From Gymnorhina tibicen (lineage: Eukaryota; Chordata; Aves; Passeriformes; Artamidae): a stretch of 64,000 nucleotides of DNA. The notes beneath the pieces are model-generated. The model saw only the letters and a list, made by a program, of their open reading frames with translations, was not told the DNA's origin and searched no databases. The position numbers and the translations under genes are program-made. Where the stretch lies: positions 62,001-126,000 of the forward strand of contig VXAZ01001017.1 in NCBI GenBank assembly GCA_013399875.1, written 5' to 3'. This document shows, in pieces, positions 1-11,900 of the stretch. Position 1 is the first letter of the stretch; the number at the start of each line of letters is the position of its first letter.

Positions 1-778
1 GTTTGTTTTTTCCTATTTACTTGCCTTTACCACCAATCTTTTAAAATAACTATACTCAGTTTGGCTCTTTCTGGTCACCAGCTGCTGCTATTCAGTAGTT
101 TATAGAGAAGGCATTTCCTAGAGATTATGTGTTTTCAACGAGAATGCTCTTGTGCTGATGGATTTCAAATGTGATTTTCTGAAATATTCATTTAATGCTC
201 TGTCTTTATGGAAGTGCCTTCCAGTTCAGTTAGCTGTCCATTTTCAGAAAGCAATGCACAAACTGTAGGTTAATGGTCAAAACGAACTTGCTGAAGTTTG
301 AATACTTACAATGTTCTGGGTTTGTTATGCTTACAGGACAAATGGCACTTTGTAACCGTCTTCAGTTAATGTCAATTGTCATCAGCAGATGAATACCTTG
401 CTATCACCTCTTCATTCAGCCACAGTCACTTTACCTGGGTGTTGATTTCCATATCACCTTTGGGGACTGATTTACAGTCTCTGGCTGATTTGTCTCTGGC
501 TATCCAATGCCCTGACAAAACTTACGTAGGATAAATCTATCTTCTGATGAAGATGGCTGGTATGACATAACAAAGACATATGGATACATCTTTTGCATCC
601 ATGACAATGTGTGCATCACGGCAACTGACTAGGCTGCAATGTGTCTGAATTTGTCTTATGACAGAGGTGAATTACAGACATGTTCAAAGTACTTCTAATC
701 CTGTTTTTGGCATCCATGAACAAAGTACCAACTGCAGTTGGCAAATGTGTTGGCAAGTCCTTCTCACATGAATATGTA
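1..778. other. Upstream intergenic DNA, no gene seen
   Basis: This is AT-rich unique sequence with no recognisable exon, repeat or RNA gene. The only open frame of note is about 80 codons on the minus strand, has no familiar motif, and runs into the LTR that follows. Confidence 0.6.
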
Positions 779-1241
779 TGTCCTAGTTTCAGCCAGGACA
801 GGGTTAATTTTTTACAGTAGTTGGGAGGAGGGCATGGCCAGACCCTAATGTTATTCAATACTACCTCACATCATTGCCAAGGGTGGGGAAAAGGAACACT
901 TTCTCTTTTCTGAGGAGAAGGGTGTCCTTTTCTGGTCAGGAGAAAAGGAAGGGGAGGGTCAGTATTTGTCACAGGCTTTATGTGTAAATGGTTTCTTTGT
1001 CTTATACCTTTCGTTATTAATATTATTGCTGTTATGGCTTGTTTTCTTATTTAATTGCTGTTTCCAGCAAATTCTTCTTCTTATCTCAACTTGTCATTAT
1101 CACCTTTTGTGCCTCCAATTCTTCGATTCCATCCCACCAGAGTGGGAAGAGGGAGGGGAAGGTCGAAGGGAGTGAGAGGCAGTGTGGTGTGGAGTCTTGA
1201 CGGAGAGCTAAATTGGGAACTACCAATCCTAAATCAGGACA
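779..1241 (+). mobile_element. Solo LTR, avian ERVL-like endogenous retrovirus
   Basis: The segment opens TGTCCTAGTTTCAGCC followed by CAGGACAGGGTTAATTTTT. It passes through a TTATACCTTTCGTTATTAAT-type T-rich block, a CATCCCACCAGAGTGGGAAG stretch and a purine-rich GGGAGGGGAAGG stretch, and ends near AATCAGGACA. This order of blocks is the one I recognise from LTRs of ERVL-like elements in bird genomes. No gag, pol or env sequence flanks it, so it is a solo LTR left by recombination between two LTRs. I could not find a convincing target-site duplication, so both ends may be off by some 10-20 bases. Open frames of up to 85 codons inside or overlapping it are chance. Confidence 0.6.
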
Positions 1242-1790
1242 ATCCATTAGATAGTGTATGAGGAGTCAGTGGATATCCAACAGATGTCCAATCTGTTCCT
1301 CCTCAGCTGTAGCAAGACCACCTCCACAAAGCTTCCTTCTAGGAAGAAGAAAACAAATCTTAATTCAATTATCTTGGTTTCTGAAAGTCTTTTCATACTG
1401 GCATTCACAACTTTCTGTTACTTTTATAATTGTTTACAGTGCTTTGAACAACCATGCTGACTGTGGAGAAGTGAATAAACATGCTCTTTCCTCTGTATGT
1501 CCATGTAAGTTTTAGGTCAGCACCTGCATAATGTAAACAGGCAGCTGGGTAGAAACAGAGAAAGGAATTTGAAAGAATTTATTTTAAAATGGCAGAAAAT
1601 AACAAGGAAAGGGCTTGAGCAGTAAAAAGGCTTGAGTAAGAGAATGCAAACAACAGAACCAATAGAGAAGAAACTGCCTGTGAGCGGGCATCAGCTGTTA
1701 AGAGTTGCAGCAGTTTGATCTGGCTTATGCGGGAAAACGATGGCCCATCTGGTGCCGTTGACTGCGTTGTGAGTGAGCACCACAAAGTAC
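1242..1790. other. Unique spacer between LTR and CR1 cluster
   Basis: About 550 bp without a recognisable gene or repeat. It includes an A-rich, purine-rich portion at roughly 1555-1680. It could be decayed retroviral sequence, but nothing supports that directly. Confidence 0.5.
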
Positions 1791-2190
1791 CACAGAATCA
1801 CAAAATGGGTCAGGTTGGAAGGGATCACACTGCATCTTCTGGTCTAACCTCCCTGCTCAAGCAGGGTCATTCTAGAGCACATGACACAGGACTGCATACA
1901 GACACTTCTCGAGTATCTCCAGTGAGGGAGACTCCACAACCTCCGGGCAGCCTGTTCCAGTGTGCAGTCACCTGCACAATATAGAAATTTTTCCTCTTGT
2001 TCAGGTGGAACTTCCTGTGCACCATCTGCCTTTTGTCCTATTGTTTGGGAAGAGCCTTGATCCATCTTCTTGGCACCCTCCTTCCAGGTACTTACAGACA
2101 TTGATTAGACCATCTCCCAGACTTTTAGAAGCTAAATAGGCCCATCTCCCTCAGCTTTTCCTCATAAGAGAGATGTTCTAGTCCCCTTAT

Positions 2191-2664
2191 TCACTCAAGG
2201 TTGTTCTTTCAAAATAACTAGAAGAGAAGTCTCTGGGGTGATTTTATTTGACCTTACTGTGGCTTTTCAGTACCTGAAAGGGACCTGCAAGAAAGCTGGA
2301 GAGAAACTTTTTACTATGGTACGTAGTGAAAAGCAAGGCTTTAAACTGGAAGAGGGTAGGTTTAGATTAGATATAAGGACGAAATATTTCACAATGAGGG
2401 TGGTGAAACACTGGTACAGATTGCCCAGAGAAGTGGTAGATGCTCCATCCCTGGAAGGATTCAAGATCAGGCTGGACAGTGTTGTGAGCAACCAGATCTA
2501 TTTGGGAATGTCCCTGGTCATTGCAGGGGGCTGGACTAAATGACCTTTAAATGGCCCTTCCAACACAATGTATTCTGTGATTCTGAAATTCTGTGATTCT
2601 GCGGCATAGCGGAACTGGGTGATCTTTAAGATCCCTTCCAACCCAAACTGTTGTATGATTCTGA
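2191..2664 (+). mobile_element. CR1 3' fragments inserted into the older minus-strand CR1
   Basis: Sense CR1 sequence is clear from about 2195: TTTTCAGTACCTGAAAGG, the CTGGAAGAGGGTAGGTTTAG block, and GGAAGGATTCAAGATCAGGCTGGACAG-type sequence. It ends in ATTCTGTGATTCTG-type 3' repeats at about 2575-2602. A second CR1 3' tail of about 60 bp follows at once (GGTGATCTTTAAGATCCC to TTGTATGATTCTGA, about 2605-2664). Two consecutive CR1 3' ends mean either two insertions at nearly the same place, three levels deep in all, or one insertion into the tail of another. Confidence 0.85.
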
Positions 2665-3092
2665 TTATATTTGTAGCCCCCTGCTGGACTTGCCCCAGGA
2701 GCTCCCTGTCTTTCTTTTACTCAGGACCCCAGAACAGGCCACAGTATTCCAGGTGTGCCTCACCAGGGCTGAGCAGAGGGGCAGGGTCACTTCCCTTGAC
2801 CTGCTGGCAGTGCTCCTCTGAACGCAGCCCAGGGTACCATTGGCCTGCAAGGCCACAAGGGCACTACTGGCTCATGGAGAGCTTGTTATCCACCAGAACC
2901 CCCAGCTCCTCTCCACAGAGCTCCTTTCCAGCAGGTCACCCCCAGCCTGTGCTGGTGCCTGGGGTTGCTCCTCCCCAGGTGCAGGATCCTGCATTTGCCT
3001 TTGCTGAATTTCAGAAGGTTCCTCTCTGCCCATCTCTCCAGCCTGTCGAGGTCCTTCTGAAGGGCTGCACGGCCCTCTGGGGTATCGGCCAC
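2665..3092 (-). pseudogene. Broken CR1 ORF2 (reverse transcriptase C-terminal part)
   Basis: On the minus strand 3092-2886 reads as the segment after the RT palm, with LQKDLDRLERWAERNLLKFS and KGKCRILHLGR. A second piece in another frame (2856-2665) has GTLGCVQRSTASRSREVTLP followed by LCSALVR. Both blocks are typical of the C-terminal half of the CR1 ORF2 polyprotein, a non-LTR reverse transcriptase. The change of frame between them and the missing N-terminal endonuclease and RT fingers show that this is a dead fragment. The remainder of the C-terminus lies on the far side of the nested insertion. Confidence 0.8.
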
Positions 3093-6000
3093 TCCTCCCA
3101 GCTTTGTGTTGGCAGTGACATTGCTGAGGAGGCCTCTGCCCCTTCATCCAAGTCACTGATGGGTAAATTAAACAAGACTGGGTCATCGGAGGACACCACT
3201 AGTGACAGGCCTCCAACTAGTCTCTGTGCCACTGATGACAACCCTGTTACACGTAAGCATGTGGTGCTTTTCCTGCAGGTCAGTGAAGAGGGTTCAAAGC
3301 AGCTGGGCCTCAGCTCCACCTGAACCATGGTGGCAAAAGAGGAGGGGTTGGAATTCTTCACACCTAATTGACCCCAAGCGAGCTGGAGGTTGACAAAGCA
3401 GGATTGATTTACTGTGGAGATTTCAGATGCAAGGTCTGCTCATTTTGTCATTGATATTGACTACTGCCACTGATCAAATAGATTGGTTTGTCCAGCCATG
3501 AGCTCAGAGAGACCTCCAAATAAGTATTCTGCTGTGGAAAGTATATTTCCAGAAGAGGACTTGATGTGTAAATTTATGAAATCTTAAACACAGATTTAAT
3601 GAATGATACTTAGCTTGTCTCACTCCAGTAAAATGAATCTAAGAAGGGGACCTGATCTTGATTTTCTTGCTGAGACTAGCCAGCAGAGCCTGAAATTCAA
3701 AGATACAATATCTGCTTTGTTACTCTATGAGCTTGCTGTAAAATATGCTGTAATCTTTGCCAGGGATATGTTGTGCATTCCCTGGAGGTTTTTCAGCACT
3801 GAGGAACACTTCAGACTGCTTAACAGTTTGTTCAGGCTTTGCCTTATAAGGCCTTTTAACTCCAGCACAAGCGCATGACAGCCCCTCCAAGTGTCAGGCT
3901 GTTGGGAACAGATCACAGCAACAGCTTCTCTGCTCAGAGAGCCACATTTGTCCTGTCTGCCTTGACCTACCGCCCTTGTAGCTCCTGTCCTGACAGGCAG
4001 CATAAAAGTAGGGGCTTAGGGTAAAGGGTGGGAAGCACAAAAATTTAACTCTGCAGTCCTTACTGCAAAGACTGAATGACTTTGATTGCATTGAGACACT
4101 TTTGTGTTTTACACAGACATTGGTTACAGCTGTGGTGCCCTGGGAAGACTGGTGGTCTGCCACTTACACACATTCTTCAGTGGTAAGGCATGGGATCTGC
4201 TGCTTTTGGGAGACATCTGTTTTGCTGGTGAAGCTGAGAGCCATGAGTTAAAATTTGTTCTCAGTTCATTCCCACTCTGCAATTGCAATGGTAGCAGCAA
4301 CTCTATATCAGGGCAGCAGAAACATTTCGTTTTTTCTATTCTCAGTGCCTCTATGTCTTATTTTAGCAGCTCTGAAACATCAGCAGATTAGGCTAAAGTA
4401 CTGAAATGGGGAATGCTAACCACTGAAAGCCGAATATGCTTTGCTTTGACTTAAAATATCCTCTGGTTGAATTATAAGCCATGGGAAACAGACACTCATG
4501 GCAATTCAGGAGTACTCTCAGCCTCTCCTGCAGTTCCCATCAGCATTCCCATCGCAGCTTGGCCAGGCTGAACATTGGCAGAAACGTCACTGGCCTTTGC
4601 AAGTGTTTGGAGTGGCGGGGAAAAGCAGCCCAATGCGGGGGTGACAGAGGGGGCAAAACAGCCAAGAACAGACCTTAGACCTCCTGCACCCCAATCCCCT
4701 GTCAGAAGGCTATCCCATTTCCTGCAGGCGAACCCCCACTTCTTAAGCTCTCTCCACATCCAAGAAAGCCTTCCACATTTCAAAAACCTACCAGTGGTAG
4801 CAACTTCTACTACATAGACTCAGTGGTTGAGTAAATCCAGGCTGTCTTGGGCAAATCATGCAAAAGAGGACCCACAGAGATAGGGCTGTGTGACTTCAGT
4901 GGGGCTACTATTTGAAGGTAATCTGTTCAAAGGCTCTGAAATAGAACTGTAACCTGCTTTGAGGGCAAAAGATACCGAGACATCAGAAGCCAGTATTTGT
5001 CATCATACAGTGCTTTATCTAGAGCCAAAAGATCACAACTTAATTAAGCATTAAAACTGCAATAACCACAGTATCCAGGGACCTTAAGTTGCCCAGAGTT
5101 AGACTTTTCAGAAACAGATAAAAAAACTGCCTATGTTGTATGTTGAGCTCCATATACTGATGGGCACATCCATATAAAAATTTGAGCTGCATCTGCTAAT
5201 CTCCAAAACAAGCAAACTTTTGATAGTTTGTTTTTTTTTTTTAAAAACCCACCTTTTAAGGACTTTTGAACCAATTTTTACTTACAGTCCTATCTGATGT
5301 GGGCACTACTGAAAGGTTTTTCCAGTTTCCTACTTGCAGCAATGCTGCATTAGACTCTCTGGCATTGTAGCAGCTGAACTTGCAGCTCTCTCAAGGCAAA
5401 CAAAACACAAGCTAATACTTACTGAGGAACTTTTACACAAAAGCAACAGAATAAAATACTAGCACTGCTTCCCCTAAATCATCATTTTAATTTGACAAAG
5501 CACACCAGATCTCCAATCTAAAGGCAACCTCTGTTTTTCCTGCCATTTTTATATTATTAACTCATTTTTCTCGGTGCACTCTTCGTTTCTCTTCAAAGTA
5601 TCAAGAAAGTTCCTTTTGGTTTGCATCTTTTTTCCTCTCTGCCTCACTCCAGAAGACTGTAAGCTACCCTTTTTTTATGCAGCAGTGGGTTTTCTGTGCT
5701 ATTTGGGAAAACTGTGCTCAGATTGATTGCAGGAATGATTCTTACCACAAAATTTCACAGCTGGTACACTCTCATCGTGAGATGAGACAGGCAGCCTAGA
5801 ATACTAAATCAAAACTCTGATAGCTGGATAGCAAGTGTAGTGAAAACAAGAAAAAAATGGCTATTAACAAAGAAGCCTTTTTTGGGGAGCTGATTTGTAG
5901 AACTCCTTGCCGTAATACTGCTGAGAGTCAGAACTAATTATCAATCAGTCAGCAGAGGACTAGAATCTTAGGTTGATAGCAAATGCAATGTGGTTTAAAA

Positions 6001-6171
6001 TCAGTGTATTTTGAAAGGGAAATCAAATCCAGAGTTGCCCATCATGCTGTGATTGTGAACTCCCAGGCAAAGATATATTATTTTGAAGGTACTAATAAGA
6101 AGGATTTCAAGTACTTTTTTGAACCAAAAATAAAAATACATAACTTGTAAGTTTTTATGTATTATGAAATT

Positions 6172-6201
6172 TAACTAATCATCCTTTAACTAATCATCCT
6201 T
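6172..6201. repeat. 15-bp perfect tandem duplication
   Basis: The unit TAACTAATCATCCTT occurs twice head to tail (6172-6186 and 6187-6201) with no mismatch. It lies in AT-rich intergenic DNA. A perfect two-copy repeat of this size suggests a recent replication-slippage event. Confidence 0.95.
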
Positions 6202-6917
6202 CCTCAGCAGCCACACAGCAAGCAGTCCCAGTACTGCAGAGTTCACTTTAAAAGAACAAGAAGATGAGAAGACAAGAAGACAGACAAAGAAACACCTTCA
6301 TGGAAGGATGATTTGAAAGCTGTCAGGGCTTGACCAGTAACAACATCTGAGGGATGTCTGCTTATTGATCTACTCTACTCAAAAAATTCATTTAACTTGT
6401 TTAGGTTAGATTTTGTTTTACAAGTACTGTTACTGACTCACAGACATATTGGGTGGTGGGGGGACACGGATGGGTGTTGGAAGAGAAATGGTGAAATTCC
6501 TAGACATATTTGAAATGTGAAAACTCAAAATACAACTTTAAATGTCCCTTCTTCCATATGGTCCCTGTTTTCTGAAAAGTGCCGTCATCCTTAAATGGGA
6601 TTCTCATGTCAACGTGGAGATATGTGCATTCAGTATAGTTGAACTGTGGTTTAGCAATTAATAACATGTCAAATAAAAGATCTATTGAAGATGTTGCTTG
6701 AAACAGACATGTCCAGGGCTCTTGTCAGTCACCTCATTGCCATCACACAGCAGATACAAAATTGACATCTGCTGTGGGCATGTGTACATAGGTTTACGCA
6801 TGCTTGATCTACACGGAAACAGCTACAAAACACCATGTGACTGCCTGGGCACTAGAATCAAGAAACACCTTTGTCTTTCGACAGCTCTCAACTGGAAGTA
6901 TTTTATCAGCTTTTAAA

Positions 6918-6941
6918 AAGTATATTTTTAAAAATATACTT
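6918..6941. repeat. Perfect 24-bp AT-rich palindrome
   Basis: The left arm AAGTATATTTTT (6918-6929) is followed directly by its exact reverse complement AAAAATATACTT (6930-6941), with no spacer. The flanks also share a direct repeat: TTATCAGCTTTTAAA before and TTATCAGTCTTTAAA after. Function unknown; such sequences can extrude as cruciforms. Confidence 0.95.
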
Positions 6942-9517
6942 ATCAGTCTTTAAACAGGAACAGTAAAAATATGGAGAAATTTTTTTTGTCTGAATAGATC
7001 TCATGCAGCCACTCTGTCCCTAACTTCATTGGGTGCCCAAGCTGCAAATGTTGTATTGCCCACAAAATAGAAGACCAAATAAACTATCTAAAGAAATCAA
7101 GAAAAAATATAGAAAAAGGGAGATGCTTTTTATTTTTTGTGAGAGGAGAGTAGAAAATCATGTCAGGTAACATCATGACAAAGAGACACATTTTTTTCAT
7201 TAGTTGTAGCTGTTCGTCTCTTTACAATTTAATAAGGAAAGCAAAGTTTCTCCACCACCCTTATGAAGGAGTCTCAGACTGTTGTGATGTGAAGAGTGGT
7301 CTGTGACAGAAGCAAGCCTCAGCTGAGGGATTTTTTCACTTCACTAATTGATTCAAACCTCCTAGGGGAAATCTGCAAGGTTCTAGCTCTGCACAAGAAT
7401 AATTCAAGAAAAAAAATAGTCTTATATTGTTAATTTAACAACCTGACATGCTGCTTCTTCTCCATTTGTGCAGACAGCCTTGCTATGTGGTTACTATTAC
7501 TTTAATGTATGATAAACAGGTACGTAGAGCACAGAGGTACAATAGGCTCTCTCAGGGTATGTGCCTGTTGTAAACAAGTTCCAGCCTCATAGAGAGCCTC
7601 TTTGTTTTCATTCCTGACACACCTAGCAGTAACTAACCTAACTACATGAGAACACTTCAGACCTTTTGAGAGAGGTCTGAATTTATCATGAAGTTGAGGA
7701 TACCTGCAGCCTTGCTCCACACGTTTTTCTCCAGTACAGGAGACATAAGCCAGAGAAAGTTGGAGAAAGATGAAAAGCCTGTTTAAGTACTAAATTAAGA
7801 CATAACTGGAGGTTTTCAAAATTAAAGCATTCAACCTCTTCCCAAATATCTTTATTTAAAAGGTTGGGTGACTGCTTAGTTTTGAAACAATTATGTCTTG
7901 TATTCTCTTCCAGATTTCAAAATTAGAATACATGCAGAAGCTTAAAATGTAGACACGTTGACAGGGAATTTCAAAGCAGTCTAGAGGATTAAGAATCATT
8001 TTTCACTAAAATCAGTGGAAGACAATGTCAGTCATTAAGACTGCTTTGTAAATCAGCATTGAATTTCATCCTAGGAACTTCTGACTACTAGGTTTAATGA
8101 ATACTTCTCTTCTGAATGCTACTTACCAAACAAGCAGCCTTTGTACATTACAGGTGCAAAATATAAAGATGATTTACTAATTAGCTGCACACCAGGGATA
8201 CCAGTTTAATGGTAATGTCATCTTGAGTGAGGCTTGTATGTGGTATACAATACAATGCAGAACAGTTCTCCAGCTTGTACCTTACAGCATCAAAGCATAA
8301 AAGAATACCATTAGAGTGACATGAATAGGAAGTCAGTGGAACTTGCAATCTTTCTCAGGAATTCTGAAAAAGATTTTTTTCAGCATCTGCTGTCTGTAGT
8401 ACTAGTCTTGAAAAAGGACTAGAGGGAATACTACCTTCTTGATGTGACCCTTAGCAAGGAACCAGTGGGGATACCTTTCCCATGAAGGGGACACGACAGT
8501 GTGCTTGTGTACCTGTGACTGTAGCACTGGAACTGCGACCAAAGAAAAGGAACAGCCCTAATGATCTTTGGAAGAAATCACTTTCACATATGCAATGCAG
8601 GATCTTAACATAATACATACCCGTGTTCAAGGTGAAGTCTTGGCACTTTTTTGGCTGTTAAAAGCTTAATGAATTCCCTAGATGACAAAAGAAGTTGGAT
8701 GTACTAATTTGGATGTAGTGTAGACTGATCCAAAAATTCATATTGAACTTTCAGCCTGTGTCCAGAAAGCAGCCAGTTATTTTTGTCTCTTCTTTGTGAC
8801 TCTGCCACTCTCTGAAGGGGAAGCTGAAAGGCCAGGAGATGATTTCTGTGTGGAAGGTTTCCAGTTTTTCTTAGGTCAGAGGACCAGAAATGGGATACTG
8901 TCTAAAAATACATAATTTGATTTAGTTTTTTGGTTGATTTGCTTTTGGGGTTTTTTTCTTAGGGCTGGCACCACTGGCTAGCAGGCTCAAAGGCTACATG
9001 ACAGGTCTCTGGAGGATTCCAGAAAGATGGACTGTGATAAATAGACCTGACTCCAATCTGACTCACTCTTTCAAATTACTGTTAAGGCCCCTTATTTGAA
9101 TGGATGGATTTAACTCCTCTTCATCACAGAGATAAAATCAAAATTCTAGCTCTTATGTTTCTATAATGTGCTGGAATTGAGGTGGACTGGTTTAAATGCC
9201 CGCTGTTAAATTACAGCCTTGATGCAGACAAGCTGTAGGGACCTCTCTGGGCAGCCCCTCCACTGAGGAGGAAGATACTGATGTCATAATTTTCCTAGCT
9301 ATTTAACCTTAGCTGAAAGCTTGTCATTAACAAAAGCTGCCCTTGTAGACTGGACTGGACTCCTCAAAACTTCTTTGGCACTGCAAATCCAATGCCAATC
9401 CTGTAGCCTTTATTTTAGGAGCTTAGGTATAGGAGACAAAACTGAGAATGCTCTAAAGGATCTAGTAACAAAAGGGTGTTTAAAAAGTAGATATTGAGTT
9501 ATCTTCTGGTTATATGT

Positions 9518-9531
9518 GGGGGGGGGGGGGG
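9518..9531 (+). repeat. Run of 14 G residues just before an assembly gap
   Basis: An uninterrupted poly(G) tract sits 18 bases before a run of Ns. Long G-runs stall polymerases and are often where short-read assemblies break, so the gap that follows is probably technical. Confidence 0.9.
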
Positions 9532-9549
9532 AGGAAAGGTCAACCTGGG

Positions 9550-9602
9550 NNNNNNNNNNNNNNNNNNNNNNNNNNNNNNNNNNNNNNNNNNNNNNNNNNN
9601 NN
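9550..9602. other. Assembly gap (53 Ns)
   Basis: Bases 9550-9602 are N. The real length of the missing sequence is unknown. Open frames that appear to read through it are artefacts. Confidence 0.99.
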
Positions 9603-10521
9603 AGCAACAGTAAAAAAGAAATACTCAGATTCTGGCCCCAGTTACATTCTGGAACACTCATTTATTTTCACCTTTCTACAGCTTTTATCTTTTGGGCTGC
9701 AGACAACTTACTTATTTTCTTTACCATCTCACTTCTGAAGCATAATCCAGTGTACTAACCCAAACCTCAGCAGTAAATATTTTCACATTTTTTAAGGGAA
9801 TATAGTTTCAGCTATCTACTGTATGTGGAGAATTATCAGAAGGCACAAGAATAGAAATAAATACCTCTAAAAGCAGCTTTCCTGCTGCAGTCTGAGTTGT
9901 TTGAAAAGAAAGGAGAGAGAAATGCCAGAACCTACAGGAACCAAGCTTTAGTTTTAAAATCTAAAGTGAAAAAATGTACACTTTTTCCTCTTTTCCTTGG
10001 CAGAATGAATAGCCAAACCAGTTTCAAGGGACTGGAGGGGCAAGAGCCTACTCTGTATCAGCATTTAAGTTGTCAGGAACAATGAAACTCAATGCTACAA
10101 AATGTTTCAAATGGGGTGGATAACACAAGTCCTCAGGTACACACAATTCTCAGCTCTTTAACAGCTACAGAGAGATGCACAACTAAGGGGTGGTGACCTA
10201 TTTTGGTGGCATCATTTTGCTGATAGAATTGAAATTCAACAAAAATCCCCTTTTTGGTGAAGAGAGTTATCCTATTCACAGATATGTCTCTGTCCTGCAC
10301 TGTAATGCTGGCAGTATCACTTATTCTCAGCACTTCTGTCTGCCTCAGGTGGATGTTGAATGTCAAGGGAGGCACTGAGAATAGACAGTGGAAGGTAAGG
10401 ACAAGTCAGGACTTTCTTTTTTCTGTGATTTCAGAGACTAAAGGAATTTCGGAAGAGTTGCCTTACATTTCTCCTCTTCAGGTCATCCAATCCCACTCTG
10501 CTCTCCAGGAGCCAGGTTAGT
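9603..10521. other. Unique intergenic DNA
   Basis: No gene or repeat recognised. Overlapping open frames of 60-90 codons on both strands near 10130-10520 have no familiar motif. Confidence 0.5.
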
Positions 10522-11900
10522 GACAGAATCACAGAACAAACTAGGCTGGAAAAGATGTTTGAGGTCGTCAAGTCCAACCTATGACCTAACACCACCCTGT
10601 CAATTAGACCATGGCCACATCCAGTGTGAGTGCCACATCCAGTCTTTTCTTAAACATCTCCAGGAAAGTGACTCCATCACCTCCTTGGGCAGCCCATTCC
10701 AGTGCCCAATCACTCTTTCTGTGAAGAACTTGTTGCTAATGTCCAGCCTAAACCTCCCCTGGCACAACTTAAAAGACTCTGTCCTCTCATCCTGTCACTG
10801 GTTCCCTGGGAGAGGAGAACAACCCCCACTTGGCTACAGCCTCCTTTCAGGGAGTTGTAGAGAGTGATAAGGTCCCCCTGAGCCTCCTTTACTTCAGGCT
10901 AAACACCCCAGTTCCCTCAGCTGCACCTCACAGGATTTGTGCTTCTGACCCCTCACCAGCCTTGCTGCCCTTCTCTGGACACGCTCCAGCATCTCAACAT
11001 CCTTCCAAACTGGGGGGCCCAGCACTGGACACAGAACTCAAGGTGCGGCCTCACCAGTGCCGAGTACAGGGGAAGAAGGGCTTCCCTGGTCCTGCTGGCC
11101 ACACTATTCCTGACACAGGCCAGGATGCCCTTGGCCTTCTTGGCCATGTGAGCACACTGCTGGCTCATGTTCAGCCTGCTGCCAATCAGTGCCCACAGGT
11201 CCCTTTCTGCCTGGCCACTGTCCAGCCACTCTGTCCCCAGCCTGTAGCACTGCAGGGTTTGTTGTGGCCAAGGTACAGGACCCGGCACCTGGTCTTGTTT
11301 ATCCTCATATCGTTGGATATGGCCCATCGATCCAGCCTGTCCAGGTCCCTCTGCAGGGCCCTCCTACCCTCCAGCAGATCAACGCTCCCACCAAACTCGG
11401 TGTCATCTGCAAATGTGCCGATGGTGGACTCAGTCCCCTCACCCAGGTCACCAATAAAGATGTTAAACTGGGCTGGCCCCAGCACTGATCCCTGGGGAAC
11501 ACCACTGGTGAGCAGCTGCCACCCGGATGCAGCACCATTCCTCCCCACCCTCTGGGCCCGGCCGTCCAGCCAGTCCTTAACCCAGCCAGGAGTGCGCCTG
11601 TCCAAGCCGTGGGCTGCCAGCTTTTCCAGGAGTATGCTGTGGGAGACAGTGTCAAAGGCCTTGCTGAAGTCCAGGCAGACACATCCATGGCCTTCCCTGC
11701 ATCCACCAGGCAGGCCACCTGGTCATAGAAGGAGAGCAGGTTGGTCAGGCAGGACCTGCCCCTCCTAAATCCTTGCTGGCTGGGTCTGATCCCCCAGCTG
11801 TCCTGTAGGCGCCGTGTGATCGCACTCAAGATGATCTGCTCCATAACCTTGCCAGGCAGCGGGGTCAGGCTGACAGGCCTGTAGTTTCCCAGATCCTGCA
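10522..11900 (-). mobile_element. CR1 LINE, 1.4 kb, minus orientation, 5' truncated
   Basis: The left end GACAGAATCACAGAACAAAC is a reverse-complemented CR1 3' end. Antisense CR1 blocks follow in the expected order: CTCCATCACCTCCTTGGGCA, TGTCCAGCCTAAACCTCCCC, CTGCCCTTCTCTGGACACGC, GTGCGGCCTCACCAGTGCCG, GGTCCCTCTGCAGGGC and GGGAGACAGTGTCAAAGGCC, then GTCAGGCTGACAGGCCTGTA near 11867-11886. This is the longest CR1 in the window. It belongs to a CR1 group with a 3' end different from the CR1 copies near 2200, 46200 and 60800. Confidence 0.93.
10953..11844 (-). pseudogene. Broken CR1 ORF2: reverse transcriptase domain
   Basis: Reading from 11844 down, the first piece has MEQIILSAITRRL and [19 protein letters not shown], the RT region that follows the fingers. 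Near 11682 one base is missing against the usual CR1 sequence, and the frame changes. The next piece (read from 11605 to 11186) has [10 protein letters not shown] at residues 35-44 and FADD at residues 65-68, the latter being the catalytic F/YADD motif of the RT palm. Near 11240 the frame changes again, and 11327-10953 has [20 protein letters not shown] and [16 protein letters not shown] of the thumb region. The upstream endonuclease is absent. The catalytic motif itself looks intact, but two frameshifts and the 5' truncation make this a dead copy. Confidence 0.9.

Larger units (their letters stand above)
1791..3248 (-). mobile_element. CR1 LINE, minus orientation, split by nested CR1 insertions
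   Basis: The left end (CACAGAATCACAAAATGGGT, 1791 on) is the reverse complement of a CR1 3' terminus. Antisense CR1 blocks follow: a lead-in to CTCCCTGCTCAAG, CAGTGAGGGAGACTCCACAA, then a GATGTTCTAGTCCCCTTAT-type block ending near 2190. The element resumes near 2665 with TTTGTAGCCCCCTGCTGGAC and runs to about 3248. Bases 2191-2664 are CR1 in the opposite orientation, so this is a transposon within a transposon. TTAT is present at both breakpoints (2187-2190 and 2665-2668) and may be a short target duplication. The element is 5' truncated, as most CR1 copies are. Confidence 0.9.
3249..9517. other. Unique AT-rich intergenic DNA
   Basis: No gene, exon or young transposon is recognisable over 6.3 kb. 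Local features are a 15-bp tandem duplication (6172-6201), a perfect 24-bp palindrome (6918-6941), a T-run near 5229-5242, a G-rich patch near 6450-6480 and a slightly GC-richer patch at about 4480-4780. The longest open frames are about 95 codons and look like chance. Confidence 0.6.

Noticed and set aside
2619..3323. 234-codon plus-strand open frame
   Set aside because: Antisense of the minus-oriented CR1 ORF2 fragment, running past the end of the element.
9410..9758. Open frames spanning the N run
   Set aside because: They exist only because Ns are translated as X.
10830..11768. 312-codon plus-strand open frame, the longest in the window
   Set aside because: It is the antisense of a CR1 reverse-transcriptase region. 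GC-rich CR1 antisense strands are often free of stops.
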